Assembly: GCF_900187605.1 (NCBI RefSeq)
Contig: NZ_FYEA01000004.1
Location: 1-64,000, forward strand
DNA length: 64,000 nt
Direction of reading: 5' to 3'
From: Pseudomonas sp. Irchel 3H7
GTDB taxonomy: Bacteria; Pseudomonadota; Gammaproteobacteria; Pseudomonadales; Pseudomonadaceae
In this document: positions 8,933 to 18,058 of the stretch, piece after piece
Position numbering within the stretch: position 1 is the first letter of the stretch
Layout of the letters: the number at the start of each line of letters is the position of its first letter
Translations under genes and position numbers: made by a program
The notes under the pieces: generated by a model
Told to the model about the DNA's origin: nothing
Database searches by the model: none
What the model saw: only the letters and a program-made list of their open reading frames with translations

Positions 8933-9403
8933 ATGATTCATAACGACGTATTGCGCAGCGTGCGCTACATGCTCGACATCAGCGACAAGAAGGTTGTCGA
9001 GATCATCAAACTCGGCGGCATGGAAGTCGCGCTCGCCGACGTGGTGACCTGGCTCGACAAGAAAGAAGAAGACGAAGAAGGTTTCGTGCGCTGCCCGGAC
9101 GAAGTCATCGCGCACTTCCTCGACGGTCTGGTGATCTTCAAGCGTGGCAAGGACGAAAGCCGTCCGCCGCAGCCGATCGAAGTGCCGGTGACCAACAACA
9201 TCATTCTGAAAAAACTGCGCGTGGCCTTCGAATTGAAAGAAGACGACATGCACGCGATTCTCAAGGCTGCCGAGTTCCCGGTGTCCAAGCCTGAGCTGAG
9301 CGCACTGTTCCGCAAGGTTGGCCACACCAACTATCGCCCGTGCGGCGACCAGTTGCTGCGCAACTTCCTCAAGGGTCTGACCCTGCGCGTTCGCCCGGCC
9401 TGA
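8933..9403 (+). CDS. DUF1456 family protein (YehS-like)
   Basis: A 156-residue protein made of two related DUF1456 repeats of about 70 residues. The first begins NDVLRSVRYMLDISDKKVVEI and the second NIILKKLRVAFELKEDDMHAI, matching E. coli YehS in length and layout. The start at 8933 gives the usual MIHNDVLR beginning. Function is not known. It follows the pseudouridine-synthase-like gene by 72 nt on the same strand and may be cotranscribed. Confidence 0.85.
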   Translation: MIHNDVLRSVRYMLDISDKKVVEIIKLGGMEVALADVVTWLDKKEEDEEGFVRCPDEVIAHFLDGLVIFKRGKDESRPPQPIEVPVTNNIILKKLRVAFELKEDDMHAILKAAEFPVSKPELSALFRKVGHTNYRPCGDQLLRNFLKGLTLRVRPA

Positions 9404-9532
9404 TCCCCTTCTGCGGTGGCGACTGATGGTCGCCGCCGCAACGCATGATTGTTCATTCCCTCCAGAAATAATGGCTCCGCTTCGTGCGGCTGACGACTAG
9501 GGTGTACTGATCCCTAATCCTCAGGACTCGCC

Positions 9533-10303
9533 ATGCACCCGTATTTCTCCCTGCAAGGCCGCACCGCTCTGGTGACCGGCGGCACACGTGGTATCGGCAA
9601 GATGATCGCCAAGGCCTTTGTCGAGGCTGGTGCCCGCGTCTATGTCTGCTCGCGCGATGCCGAAGCCTGCCATCAAACGGCTGAAGAACTCAGTGCCCTG
9701 GGCAAATGTCATGGCATCGCCGCGAATCTGGCGACGGAAGAAGGCGTACAGGAGCTGGCCGCGCGCCTGGGTGAGCAGATCACGCATCTGGATATTCTGG
9801 TGAACAACGCCGGCACTACTTGGGGCGCGCCGCTGGAGAGCTATCCGGTCAAGGGCTGGGAGAAGGTCATGCAGCTCAACGTGACGTCGGTGTTCAGTTG
9901 CATCCAGCAATTTCTGCCGCTGTTGCGCAAGGCTGGCTCAGCGGCGAATCCGGCGCGGATTATCAACATTGGTTCGGTGGCGGGGATTTCTTCGTTTGGT
10001 GAGCAGGCGTATGCCTACGGGCCGAGTAAAGCCGCCCTGCATCAATTGTCGCGGATTCTGGCGCGGGAGCTGGTGAGCCAGCACATCAACGTCAATGTGA
10101 TCGCACCGGGGCGGTTTCCGAGCAAGATGACTCAGCATATTGGTAATGATGAGAAGGCGCTGGCTGAGGATACGGCTTTGATTCCGATGAAGCGTTGGGG
10201 GCGGGAGGAAGAGATGGCGGCGCTGGCGATCAGTCTGGCGAGTACAGCTGGGGCTTATATGACCGGGAATATTATTCCGCTGGATGGCGGGTTCAGTCTC
10301 TGA
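9533..10303 (+). CDS. rhlG: SDR-family NADPH-dependent 3-ketoacyl reductase RhlG-like
   Basis: A 256-residue short-chain dehydrogenase/reductase. The Rossmann loop TGGTRGIG is at 15-22, NNAG at 91-94, and the catalytic set S148, Y162 and K166 (YGPSK) is complete. The sequence from MHPYFSL to IPLDGGF, and the length, match P. aeruginosa RhlG as I recall it. RhlG reduces beta-ketoacyl substrates and has been linked to rhamnolipid and polyhydroxyalkanoate precursors. The host may not make rhamnolipids, so the physiological substrate here is open. Confidence 0.85.
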   Translation: MHPYFSLQGRTALVTGGTRGIGKMIAKAFVEAGARVYVCSRDAEACHQTAEELSALGKCHGIAANLATEEGVQELAARLGEQITHLDILVNNAGTTWGAPLESYPVKGWEKVMQLNVTSVFSCIQQFLPLLRKAGSAANPARIINIGSVAGISSFGEQAYAYGPSKAALHQLSRILARELVSQHINVNVIAPGRFPSKMTQHIGNDEKALAEDTALIPMKRWGREEEMAALAISLASTAGAYMTGNIIPLDGGFSL

Positions 10304-10319
10304 GATCGGCGGTGCGGCC

Positions 10320-10422
10320 TTCGCTGGCAAGCCAGCTCCCACAGGTTTTTGTGGTGTACTTGGATTATGTAGCCACTCGAGAACCCTGTGGGAGCCGGCT
10401 TGCCAGCGATGGCGGCCGCCCG
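10320..10422. repeat. REP doublet
   Basis: Inverted pair, tcgctggcaagccagctccc and the complementary unit ending at 10422, same family as at 3325 and 7974. It lies between rhlG and trmO. Confidence 0.85.
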
Positions 10423-10487
10423 ACCACCACCAGACTTGAGGGCTGTCGGGTTATCATGCCCACCCTGCCCCGCTTCGAATGCAAACC

Positions 10488-11186
10488 ATGACTTACAGCG
10501 TCTCCCCCATCGGCTTCGTGCGCTCCTGCTTCAAGGAGAAATTCGCCATCCCGCGCCAGCCACAACTGGCCCCCGCCGCCCGTGGCGTGCTGGAACTGGT
10601 GGCGCCGTTCGATCAGGGTGACGCCGTGCAAGGTCTGGAACAGGTCAGCCATGTGTGGCTGTTGTTCCTGTTTCATCAGGCACTGGAAGACAAACCGCGC
10701 CTGAAAGTCCGCCCACCGCGCCTGGGCGGCAACAAGTCCATGGGCGTGTTCGCCACCCGCGCGACTCACCGGCCGAACGGCATCGGTCAGTCAGTGGTGA
10801 AACTGGACAAGGTCGAAGCCCATCGGCTGTTCATCTCCGGGATCGACTTGCTCGACGGCACGCCGATTCTCGACATCAAACCCTACGTGCCTTACGCCGA
10901 CATCATTCCCGAAGCTTCCAACAGCATCGCCAGTGCAGCACCGCAGCTGATTGACGTGCAGTGGACGGACTCAGCACTGAAACAGGCGCACACACACGCT
11001 CAGCGCCTTGGCGAACCCTTGGTTGAGCTGATTGAACAGTGCCTGGCGCAGGATCCGCGCCCGGCCTATCAAACCCCGGTGCCTGAGCGTGAATATGGCG
11101 CACAGTTCTGGGATCTGGACGTGCGCTGGCATTACCCGACACCGGAGCAGATCCGCGTGCTGGAAGTCATTCCCGCCATGGTCTGA
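10488..11186 (+). CDS. trmO: tRNA m6t6A37 methyltransferase TrmO (TsaA/YaeB)
   Basis: TrmO uses SAM to methylate N6-threonylcarbamoyladenosine at position 37 of threonine tRNA. The 232-residue product begins with the family hallmark IGFVRSCFKEKFAIPRQPQL and continues with VWLLFLFHQ, the GVFATRATHRPNGIGQSVVKL motif and LDIKPYVPYAD, all typical of the TsaA beta-barrel. The C-terminal extension of about 75 residues is the usual one. An ATG 9 nt upstream (10479) is an equally possible start; neither has a clear ribosome-binding site. Confidence 0.9.
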   Translation: MTYSVSPIGFVRSCFKEKFAIPRQPQLAPAARGVLELVAPFDQGDAVQGLEQVSHVWLLFLFHQALEDKPRLKVRPPRLGGNKSMGVFATRATHRPNGIGQSVVKLDKVEAHRLFISGIDLLDGTPILDIKPYVPYADIIPEASNSIASAAPQLIDVQWTDSALKQAHTHAQRLGEPLVELIEQCLAQDPRPAYQTPVPEREYGAQFWDLDVRWHYPTPEQIRVLEVIPAMV

Positions 11187-11198
11187 AACCGCGCCCAA

Positions 11199-11283
11199 TG
11201 TAGGAGCTGCCGCAGGCTGCGATCTTTTGATTTTGCTCTTCAAAAGCAAGATCAAAAGATCGCAGCCTGCGGCAGCTCCTACA
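11199..11283. repeat. REP-like inverted pair (taggagctgccgcaggctgcgatc family)
   Basis: Two long inverted copies of tgtaggagctgccgcaggct-gcgatcttttga separated by about 15 nt, so the whole element can fold into one long hairpin. A variant pair is inside the tailocin block at 30970. Confidence 0.85.
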
Positions 11284-11300
11284 GGGAAATGTTCGGGCAT

Positions 11301-11341
11301 AAAAAAGCCCCCATTGCCTGCAAAGGCAATGGGGGCTTTTT
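11301..11341. terminator. Terminator between trmO and fpr
   Basis: Perfect stem AAAAAGCCCCCATTGCC / GGCAATGGGGGCTTTTT with A-run and T-run on either side, so it can stop transcription from both converging genes. Confidence 0.9.
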
Positions 11342-11350
11342 CAGTGGGGC

Positions 11351-12130
11351 TTACTTCTCGACGAACGCACGCTCGATCAGGTAATCACCCGGCTCGCGCA
11401 TCCGCGCCGAGATCTTCAGGCCGAAGCTGTCGAGCACTTCGCTGGTCTCGTCGAGCATGCTCGGGCTGCCGCAGATCATCGCGCGGTCGTCCTGCGGGTT
11501 GATCGGAGGCAGGCCGATGTCGCTGAACAGCTTGCCGCTGCGCATCAGGTCGGTCAGACGGCCCTGATTCTCGAAAGGCTCGCGGGTCACGGTCGGGTAG
11601 TAGATCAGCTTGTCACGCAGCGCTTCGCCGAAGAACTCGTTCTGTGGCAGGTGCTCGGTGATGAATTCGCGGTAGGCGACTTCGTTGACGTAACGCACGC
11701 CGTGGACCAGGATCACTTTTTCAAAGCGCTCGTAGGTTTCCGGGTCCTGAATGACGCTCATGAACGGCGCCAGGCCAGTGCCGGTGCTCAGCAGATACAG
11801 GTGCTTGCCCGGGTTCAGGTCGTCCAGCACCAGGGTGCCGGTAGGCTTCTTCGAGATGATGATCTCGTCGCCTTCCTTCAAGTGCTGCAGTTGCGAAGTC
11901 AGCGGGCCGTCCTGCACCTTGATGCTGAAGAACTCCAGATGCTCTTCCCAATTCGGGCTGGCGATCGAGTAAGCGCGCATAAGCGGGCGGCCGTTGGGCT
12001 GTTGCAGGCCGATCATCACGAACTGACCGTTCTCGAAGCGCAGACCCGGATCGCGGGTGCACTTGAAGCTGAACAGAGTGTCGTTCCAGTGATGAACACT
12101 GAGGACACGCTCGTGGTTCATGTTGCTCAT
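11351..12130 (-). CDS. fpr: Ferredoxin/flavodoxin-NADP+ reductase Fpr
   Basis: A 259-residue FAD enzyme that passes electrons between NADPH and ferredoxin or flavodoxin and takes part in oxidative-stress defence in Pseudomonas. The FAD-binding RAYS motif is at 52-55, the NADP-binding GTGLAPF loop at about 116-122, and CGSPSML lies near the C-terminus, which ends in the short VEK tail seen in bacterial (subclass) FPRs. The ATG at 12130 is preceded by CCAGGAG. It is divergent from finR, its known activator in P. putida, with 133 nt between the starts. Confidence 0.95.
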   Translation of the reverse strand: MSNMNHERVLSVHHWNDTLFSFKCTRDPGLRFENGQFVMIGLQQPNGRPLMRAYSIASPNWEEHLEFFSIKVQDGPLTSQLQHLKEGDEIIISKKPTGTLVLDDLNPGKHLYLLSTGTGLAPFMSVIQDPETYERFEKVILVHGVRYVNEVAYREFITEHLPQNEFFGEALRDKLIYYPTVTREPFENQGRLTDLMRSGKLFSDIGLPPINPQDDRAMICGSPSMLDETSEVLDSFGLKISARMREPGDYLIERAFVEK

Positions 12131-12263
12131 GTACGTTTGACTCCTGGAGATTGGGTCTGCGCTGGCTTTTGAAGGCGACGGTGCGCAATTGCATCGCATT
12201 CTAATAGCGACGACAATATCTGTTAACTGGATTATTAAGATAAGGGTTATCGGTTATATCGAT
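12131..12263. promoter_or_regulatory. Divergent fpr/finR control region
   Basis: The 133-nt gap is A/T-rich next to finR and contains dyads such as gataagggttatc and cgatat. LysR regulators usually bind T-N11-A sites in such shared gaps. FinR control of fpr is established in P. putida; the exact site here is inference. Confidence 0.55.
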
Positions 12264-13190
12264 ATGCGATTTACTCTCCGTCAACTGCAAGTCTTCGTCG
12301 CCGTCGCCCAGCAGGAAAGCGTATCCCGTGCTGCGGGTCTGCTCAACCTCTCGCAGTCGGCCGCGAGCACCTCGATCACCGAGCTCGAGCGCCAATCCAG
12401 CTGCCAGCTGTTCGACCGCGCCGGCAAACGGCTGAGCCTCAACGCCCTCGGCAAACAGCTGTTGCCACAAGCGGTGGCGCTGCTCGATCAGGCCAAGGAA
12501 ATCGAAGACCTGCTCAACGGCAAATCCGGTTTCGGCTCGCTGTCGGTGGGCGCAACGCTGACCATCGGCAATTACCTGGCGACGCTGCTGATCGGCAGTT
12601 TCATGCAACGCCACCCGGAAAGTCAGGTGAAGCTGCACGTGCAGAACACTGCCAATATCGTGCAGCAAGTCGCCCATTACGAAATTGATCTGGGTCTAAT
12701 CGAAGGCGATTGCAGCCACCCGGATATCGAAGTGCAGAGCTGGGTTGAAGATGAGCTGGTGGTGTTCTGCGCGCCGCAGCATCCACTGGCCCAACGCGGT
12801 ACGGCGACCATGGAGGAGCTGACGCACGAGGCATGGATTCTGCGCGAACAGGGTTCCGGCACGCGGCTGACCTTCGATCAGGCCATGCGTCACCATCGCA
12901 GTGCGCTGAATATTCGTCTGGAGCTGGAACACACCGAAGCGATCAAACGCGCTGTGGAATCAGGACTGGGGATTGGCTGCATCTCGCGGCTGGCGCTGCG
13001 TGACGCGTTCCGACGCGGCAGCTTGGTGCCGGTGGAGACGCCGGACCTGGATCTGGCCCGACAGTTTTACTTCATCTGGCACAAGCAGAAGTACCAGACT
13101 TCGGCCATGCGCGAATTTCTCGAGCTGTGCCGCGCTTTCACCGCCGGGGTGCAGCGCAGCGACGAGATCGTGTTGCCGACAATCGCTTAA
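12264..13190 (+). CDS. finR: LysR-family regulator FinR
   Basis: A 308-residue LysR-type activator. The N-terminal winged HTH (about 3-60) is followed by the periplasmic-binding-protein-like effector domain. Length, the start MRFTLRQLQVF and divergence from fpr match FinR, which activates fpr under superoxide stress in P. putida. The start at 12264 puts the HTH at the N-terminus. Its last bases overlap the stop of the convergent dgkA by 4 nt. Confidence 0.85.
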   Translation: MRFTLRQLQVFVAVAQQESVSRAAGLLNLSQSAASTSITELERQSSCQLFDRAGKRLSLNALGKQLLPQAVALLDQAKEIEDLLNGKSGFGSLSVGATLTIGNYLATLLIGSFMQRHPESQVKLHVQNTANIVQQVAHYEIDLGLIEGDCSHPDIEVQSWVEDELVVFCAPQHPLAQRGTATMEELTHEAWILREQGSGTRLTFDQAMRHHRSALNIRLELEHTEAIKRAVESGLGIGCISRLALRDAFRRGSLVPVETPDLDLARQFYFIWHKQKYQTSAMREFLELCRAFTAGVQRSDEIVLPTIA

Positions 13191-13549
13191 AGCAGAATCA
13201 CTGCCCACACCAGCGCAATCATGCTCAGTGCGACGAATTGTGCGGCGCTGCCCATGTCCTTGGCGTTCTTCGACAGCGGGTGCAGCTCCAGCGAAATGCG
13301 GTCGATGGCCGCTTCCACAGCCGAATTCAGCAACTCGACGATCAGCGCCAGCAGGCACACGGCAATCAACAGTGCCTGCTCAACGCGGCTGACATTGAGG
13401 AAGAACGTCAGCGGAATCAGCACCACATTGAGCAGTACCAATTGGCGAAAGGCTGCTTCACCGGTGAAGGCTGCGCGCAGGCCGTCCAGCGAGTAACCGG
13501 AGGCGTTGAGGATGCGTTTCAGGCCGGTCTGGCCCTTGAAAGGTGACAT
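13187..13549 (-). CDS. dgkA: Diacylglycerol kinase DgkA
   Basis: A 120-residue inner-membrane enzyme that phosphorylates diacylglycerol to phosphatidic acid in phospholipid recycling. Three hydrophobic helices and the family motif ELLNSAVEAAID with the conserved glutamates, followed by SKNAKDMGSAAQ, are clear. The start at 13549 gives the standard length. It lies downstream of erdR on the same strand, an arrangement also found in P. aeruginosa. Confidence 0.93.
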   Translation of the reverse strand: MSPFKGQTGLKRILNASGYSLDGLRAAFTGEAAFRQLVLLNVVLIPLTFFLNVSRVEQALLIAVCLLALIVELLNSAVEAAIDRISLELHPLSKNAKDMGSAAQFVALSMIALVWAVILL

Positions 13550-13623
13550 AAAGTAGAAACCAACCAAAAAGGAGTGGGAAAGCTAGAGCAACAAAAGTCA
13601 AAAAAGCGTGAAGACGCCAGCCT

Positions 13624-14274
13624 TTATTGGCTCGGAATTGACTCAAGTTGTTGCAGCAGTAAAGCCGCTTGCGTACGAGTGCGCACATTCAGCTTGCGAA
13701 AGATCGCCGTGACGTGGGCCTTGATGGTCGCTTCCGACACACTCAGCTCATAGGCAATCTGCTTGTTCAGCAGGCCTTCGCAGACCATGGTCAAGACGCG
13801 GAACTGCTGCGGGGTCAGGCTGGCGAGACCATCGCTGGCGGCTTTGGCTTCATCGGAAACGGCGACTGCCTCGAACGCCTGCGGCGGCCAGAAAACATCG
13901 CCATCGAGCACTTTGCGCACGGCCTCCTGAATCACGCTGAGGTCGCTGGACTTGGGGATAAAACCACTGGCGCCGAACTCACGGGATTTGACCATCACCG
14001 ACGCTTCTTCCTGCGCCGAAACCATCACCACCGGAATCTGCGGGTACTGCCCGCGCAGCATGACCAAACCGGAAAACCCGAAAGCGCCGGGCATGTTCAG
14101 GTCCAGCAGGACCAGATCCCAGTCAGCCTTTTCGGTCAGGCGAGATTCCAGCTCGGCGATGCTCGCCACTTCTACCAGCCGGACGTCCGGGCCAAGGCCC
14201 AGCGTCACCGCTTGATGCAGGGCGCTACGAAACAATGGGTGGTCATCGGCAATCAGGATGTCGTATGTGGCCAT
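13624..14274 (-). CDS. erdR: NarL/LuxR-type response regulator ErdR-like
   Basis: A 216-residue two-component response regulator. The receiver domain has acidic pair D10-D11 and phospho-acceptor D58 (LVLLDLNMPG). The C-terminal LuxR-type HTH covers about 150-210 (LTPQQFRVLTMVCEGLLNK). Sequence and position next to dgkA match P. aeruginosa PA3604 (ErdR), part of the regulation of ethanol oxidation and acetate metabolism. No sensor kinase gene is adjacent. Confidence 0.85.
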   Translation of the reverse strand: MATYDILIADDHPLFRSALHQAVTLGLGPDVRLVEVASIAELESRLTEKADWDLVLLDLNMPGAFGFSGLVMLRGQYPQIPVVMVSAQEEASVMVKSREFGASGFIPKSSDLSVIQEAVRKVLDGDVFWPPQAFEAVAVSDEAKAASDGLASLTPQQFRVLTMVCEGLLNKQIAYELSVSEATIKAHVTAIFRKLNVRTRTQAALLLQQLESIPSQ

Positions 14275-14497
14275 TTTTCAAATGATCCTGTTTTTGATGG
14301 CAGACCCGGTGCATTCCGGTCTGGCCAAAGCAACTCAAGATGCCGCTTGAAAGCGGTATCTACAGGGGCACGTTCAACGCCAATCAACAGCAAACACGGC
14401 GTTTCAAACCTTGGCCGCACCCCAATCGGCGCCAAGCATGCCCAGCGAAGACGGGGTGGTCAAGCAGCACGGCCGCTGGCTTGTACAGTATGGGCCA

Positions 14498-15247
14498 CTA
14501 TTGGGCCAACTCCGGCTGCGGCTTTCGTATATAGGGCAACAACTCGGCGTGAGCCGGCGTTGACTCATTCATGTCCAGTTGCTGTTTGGCGCCCAGATAA
14601 TGCTGGCTGAACACGTCAAAATAGGCGTCCAGCGCAGAGGCGGCGTCGCTGTCACCAGCCAGTTCCAGGCACAATGCCGCGACTTCGGCGGTGCACAGGT
14701 GCTCACTGCGGGTCGAACGGCGCAAGCGGTAACGCGAGAGTTTGTCGGGCAGCAGACTGAGAATCGGCAAGCGATCAAAATACGGGCTCTTGCGGAAAAT
14801 CTTCCGCGCCTCGGTCCAGGTCGCATCCAGCAGAATGAACAACGGGCGCTTGCTGCTATCGATCGCGACAGTATTGGTCACTCGCGACGGCTCGACGTAT
14901 TCGCCGGGAAACACCAGATACGGTTGCCATTGCGGATCATTGAGCAGCGCCAGCATCTGCGGATCAGGCTCGGTACGCGACCAGATAAACGCATGGTTAT
15001 CGCGCACCACGTCGGCTATCAGCCAACCGGTGTTGCTCGGTTTGAACACTTCCTTGCCGGTCATGATCAGGCACACGCCCGATCGGGTTTCGACACTCGG
15101 ACGCCAGGCGCACAAACAATGGCTGATGATCACCCGGCAGTCGCGGCAACGCTCGGAGCGAAAGCCACGGGCCTGAATCGGCTTGATGCCCTCGTCCTCG
15201 CGCTGATCGCGCAAGCGGGCTACGGCGTTGGGGGCATGATGGGTCAC
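14498..15247 (-). CDS. DTW-domain protein (TapT-like tRNA acp3U transferase)
   Basis: A 249-residue DTW-domain protein. Members of this superfamily transfer the aminocarboxypropyl group of SAM to uridines of tRNA. The N-terminus carries a zinc-type cysteine cluster C34, C37, C44, C46, and the DTW signature appears as DATWTEARKIF. The GTG start at 15247 is chosen because it gives the usual length; the open frame extends further upstream without a start signal. It lies near dgkA and erdR as in P. aeruginosa. Confidence 0.8.
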   Translation of the reverse strand: MTHHAPNAVARLRDQREDEGIKPIQARGFRSERCRDCRVIISHCLCAWRPSVETRSGVCLIMTGKEVFKPSNTGWLIADVVRDNHAFIWSRTEPDPQMLALLNDPQWQPYLVFPGEYVEPSRVTNTVAIDSSKRPLFILLDATWTEARKIFRKSPYFDRLPILSLLPDKLSRYRLRRSTRSEHLCTAEVAALCLELAGDSDAASALDAYFDVFSQHYLGAKQQLDMNESTPAHAELLPYIRKPQPELAQ

Positions 15248-15433
15248 GGGCAACGCCTTACGGCAGGAAAACTCGACACGCACAGCACTCGGCAAGGCTA
15301 TAAAGGCCGGCAGTTTACCAGAGCGGCGAGTGCAAACCTGTACCGTCCCGACCGGCTCCCCTATAATCCGGCGCCACTGAACGCACAGCCACAGGGCTGG
15401 TCGAACCACCAGTCACTGAATCAGGAGAGTTTC

Positions 15434-15859
15434 ATGCTGCGCCTTATCGTTCCTACCGCTGCCATTCTGCTGGCGTCGTCCTTCACCGCTCAGGCTGCAT
15501 CCCTGAGTGAGCAGAATCTGAACCGAGAGCTGCGCAACGTCGCCGCCCAGAGCAGCGTCGGCACGCCTCGGGCAATCAATGAAGACATTCTTGATCAGGG
15601 CTACACCGTTGAAGGCACTCAGTTGATCAACCACCTGAGCGTACAGAAGAGCCACGCCGACAAAATGCGCGCTGACCCTAAAGCCGTGTATTTCCAGTTG
15701 GGCGCCTCGGTATGCAACAACCCGTCGTACCGCAAGCTGATGGCCAAGGGTGCGATCATGCGTTACGACTTCACGGAAGTGAAAACCAACAAAGCGATCG
15801 GCTCCGCCAGCTATCAGGAATCGGATTGCCCGAAAGCCGCCCCGGCGAAGAAGAAGTAA
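15434..15859 (+). CDS. Secreted PA3611-like protein
   Basis: A 141-residue protein with a signal peptide (about 1-20, ending in AQA). It resembles the quorum-sensing-regulated secreted protein PA3611 of P. aeruginosa, with NHLSVQ, a paired cysteine in ASVCNNPSYR and a second cysteine near the end (ESDC), then a lysine/alanine tail. The ATG at 15434 is preceded by AGGAGAG. Its molecular function is not known; I infer a periplasmic or secreted location. Confidence 0.75.
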   Translation: MLRLIVPTAAILLASSFTAQAASLSEQNLNRELRNVAAQSSVGTPRAINEDILDQGYTVEGTQLINHLSVQKSHADKMRADPKAVYFQLGASVCNNPSYRKLMAKGAIMRYDFTEVKTNKAIGSASYQESDCPKAAPAKKK

Positions 15860-16054
15860 CTATCGCGAATTGGCGCGCCGCTGTTCATCCTCGGCGCGCA
15901 GTTCAGCCAGCAAAGCCTGTAAATAGTGCGAACGACGCTCGCCACCCGCCAACCGCCGGCAGCACTCCTCTTCGAGACTGAGTTGATTGGTCTCGGCTGA
16001 TGCCTTCAACATCCGATACAACTGCGTATCGATCTCCAGAATCACTCTGGCCAT
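15860..16054 (-). CDS. Small RHH-like hypothetical protein
   Basis: A 64-residue charged protein starting MARVILEIDTQLYRMLKASA. The short strand followed by two helices recalls ribbon-helix-helix proteins, often antitoxins or repressors. It converges on the PA3611-like gene with no gap. No toxin-like gene is beside it. A 79-codon reading from 16099 is possible but less likely. Identity is inference from shape only. Confidence 0.5.
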   Translation of the reverse strand: MARVILEIDTQLYRMLKASAETNQLSLEEECCRRLAGGERRSHYLQALLAELRAEDEQRRANSR

Positions 16055-16405
16055 GTGTCCCGCCTCCTTGCCACCCGCAAATCCTTGAATCGCGTGCACC
16101 TTGCGTACGGTTATTGACCTAAAGCTGTCGTAAGGCGCCTGTACGTTAGTTAATCAGAGGGTTTGCCATTCGGTGCACGTTCGGACGAGCGGTGAAGCAA
16201 CGCGCGGAAAATCAACAAACGATTGCCAGCCAAAACTTTACGGCGCAATGATCAAGTCAGCGCAAATGCGCGCAAGGGTCTAGATTCAGAGTATTCCCGA
16301 TCATTTTTCAACGGCAGACAAGGAACTGCCGATCGTGTGTTTTTTGCAGCGCGGCACTGACGCCGCTCGTCAGGGCCATCCGCTCTGTGCAGAAGGAGAC
16401 GTTGA
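16055..16405. other. Intergenic region upstream of the LOG-family gene
   Basis: About 350 nt with no coding frame that looks real. It must hold the promoters of the small minus-strand gene and of the LOG gene. An AAGGAGA ribosome-binding site stands at 16392-16398. I see no operator or riboswitch-like structure. Confidence 0.5.
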
Positions 16406-17524
16406 ATGCCTTACCAACCGAATGACCTCTTGAGCCGTCATTTTCAGGAAAGCGGTCCCGACCTCATCAGTAAGGTCGAAGAACAACTCAACCGTGTTTC
16501 ACCCAACAGCCCGAATATCCCCATCTACCGCGACATGATCCTGACCGTGCTGCGCATGGCCCAGGAAGACCATAACCGCTGGAATGCCAAGATTACCTTG
16601 CAAGCCCTGCGCGAACTGGAGCAGGCGTTTCGGGTCCTGGAGCAGTTCAAAGGCCGACGCAAAGTCACGGTATTCGGTTCGGCGCGCACGCCGGTCGAGC
16701 ATCCGCTGTATGCGATGGCCCGTGAACTCGGCGCGGCGTTGACCCGCTCGGGGATGATGGTCATCACTGGCGCCGGGGGAGGCATCATGGCTGCCGCGCA
16801 TGAAGGTGCCGGCCGCGATCACAGTCTCGGCTTCAACATCACCCTGCCCTTCGAGCAGCATGCCAATCCTACGGTGGACGGCACCGGCAATCTGTTGCCG
16901 TTTCACTTCTTCTTCACGCGCAAACTGTTTTTCGTCAAAGAAGCCGACGCGCTGGTCTTGTGCCCGGGCGGTTTCGGCACGCTGGATGAAGCGCTGGAAG
17001 TGCTGACATTGATCCAGACCGGGAAAAGTCCATTGGTGCCGGTGGTGCTGCTGGATGCGCCGGGCGGCACATTCTGGCAAGGCGCGATGGACTTCATTCG
17101 CCAGCAACTGGAGGAAAACCATTACATCCTGCCGACCGATATGAGACTGATGCGTCTGGTTTACTCCGTTGAGGAAGCGGTGGAACAGATCGCCCAGTTC
17201 TACAGCAACTTCCACTCCAGCCGCTGGCTCAAGCGCCAATTCGTGATTCGTATGAATCACAAGCTCAGCGATCAGGCGTTGGCGCACATGCAGGAAGCAT
17301 TCGCCGATCTGTGCCTGAGTGACCAGTTTCATCAACACGCCTACGCCGGCGAGGAACACGATGAAGCGCAGTTCAGCCATTTGGCACGACTGGCCTTCGC
17401 TTTCAATGCCCGAACGCACGGGCGTCTGAGGGAGTTGATCGATTACATCAATCTGCCGGAAAACTGGGCCGATTCAAAACCGCAAACAGCGCAACGCAGC
17501 CGCGAGCCGTCAAAGGCAATTTGA
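16406..17524 (+). CDS. LOG-family nucleotide phosphoribohydrolase-like protein
   Basis: A 372-residue protein whose middle is a LOG (lysine decarboxylase-like) Rossmann domain: GSAR at 91-94, TGAGGGIM at 121-128 and the hallmark PGGFGTLDE at 187-195. This family hydrolyses the N-glycosidic bond of nucleoside monophosphates (PpnN or cytokinin-activating types). The extra 80 N-terminal and 120 C-terminal residues make it longer than typical LOG proteins of about 190 residues. Which nucleotide it uses cannot be told. It ends at a shared terminator facing recX. Confidence 0.85.
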   Translation: MPYQPNDLLSRHFQESGPDLISKVEEQLNRVSPNSPNIPIYRDMILTVLRMAQEDHNRWNAKITLQALRELEQAFRVLEQFKGRRKVTVFGSARTPVEHPLYAMARELGAALTRSGMMVITGAGGGIMAAAHEGAGRDHSLGFNITLPFEQHANPTVDGTGNLLPFHFFFTRKLFFVKEADALVLCPGGFGTLDEALEVLTLIQTGKSPLVPVVLLDAPGGTFWQGAMDFIRQQLEENHYILPTDMRLMRLVYSVEEAVEQIAQFYSNFHSSRWLKRQFVIRMNHKLSDQALAHMQEAFADLCLSDQFHQHAYAGEEHDEAQFSHLARLAFAFNARTHGRLRELIDYINLPENWADSKPQTAQRSREPSKAI

Positions 17525-17528
17525 AGGC

Positions 17529-17567
17529 AAAAAAAAACGGCCCGCTATTTTCATAGCGGGCCGTTTT
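17529..17567. terminator. Bidirectional terminator between LOG gene and recX
   Basis: Stem AACGGCCCGCTAT / ATAGCGGGCCGTT with A-run left and T-run right. Confidence 0.9.
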
Positions 17568-17579
17568 TATTGAAGCGGT

Positions 17580-18050
17580 TTAATCGTCCATGCCGCGACC
17601 GCTGAACAAGCGGTTGATCATCTCCATCGAGAACCCCCGATACGCCAGAAACCGGCCTTGCTTGGCCCGTTCTTTCGCATCAATCGGTAAATGCCCGGAG
17701 AACTTCCGGCGCCAGGTTTCCTGAAGTTGCTCCTGCCAGCTGATACCGCTTTCGCGCAGGGCGAGTTCGATATCGGCGCGCTGCAAACCGCGCTGGCTCA
17801 GTTCCTCACGAATCCGCAGCGGGCCATAGCCGGAGCGGGCGCGGTAGGAAACAAAGCTTTCAAGGTAACGGGCTTCGGAAAGCAGCCCCTCTTCCGTCAA
17901 ACGGTCGAGGGCTGTTTCGATCATCTCCGCTTCAGCGCCGCGCTGACGCAGTTTGCGCGTCAGCTCGACTCGACCGTGCTCGCGGCGTGCGAGCAGGTCC
18001 ATGGCGGTTCGCCGCACAGCGACGAGGGTATCGAGTACGGCGGTGGTCAT
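17580..18050 (-). CDS. recX: Regulatory protein RecX
   Basis: A 156-residue helical protein that binds RecA filaments and limits their growth. The three RecX repeat modules are visible, including [16 protein letters not shown] and [14 protein letters not shown]. It starts 8 nt downstream of the recA stop and is probably cotranscribed, with output limited by readthrough. Confidence 0.93.
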   Translation of the reverse strand: MTTAVLDTLVAVRRTAMDLLARREHGRVELTRKLRQRGAEAEMIETALDRLTEEGLLSEARYLESFVSYRARSGYGPLRIREELSQRGLQRADIELALRESGISWQEQLQETWRRKFSGHLPIDAKERAKQGRFLAYRGFSMEMINRLFSGRGMDD

Positions 18051-18058
18051 CGCTGCAA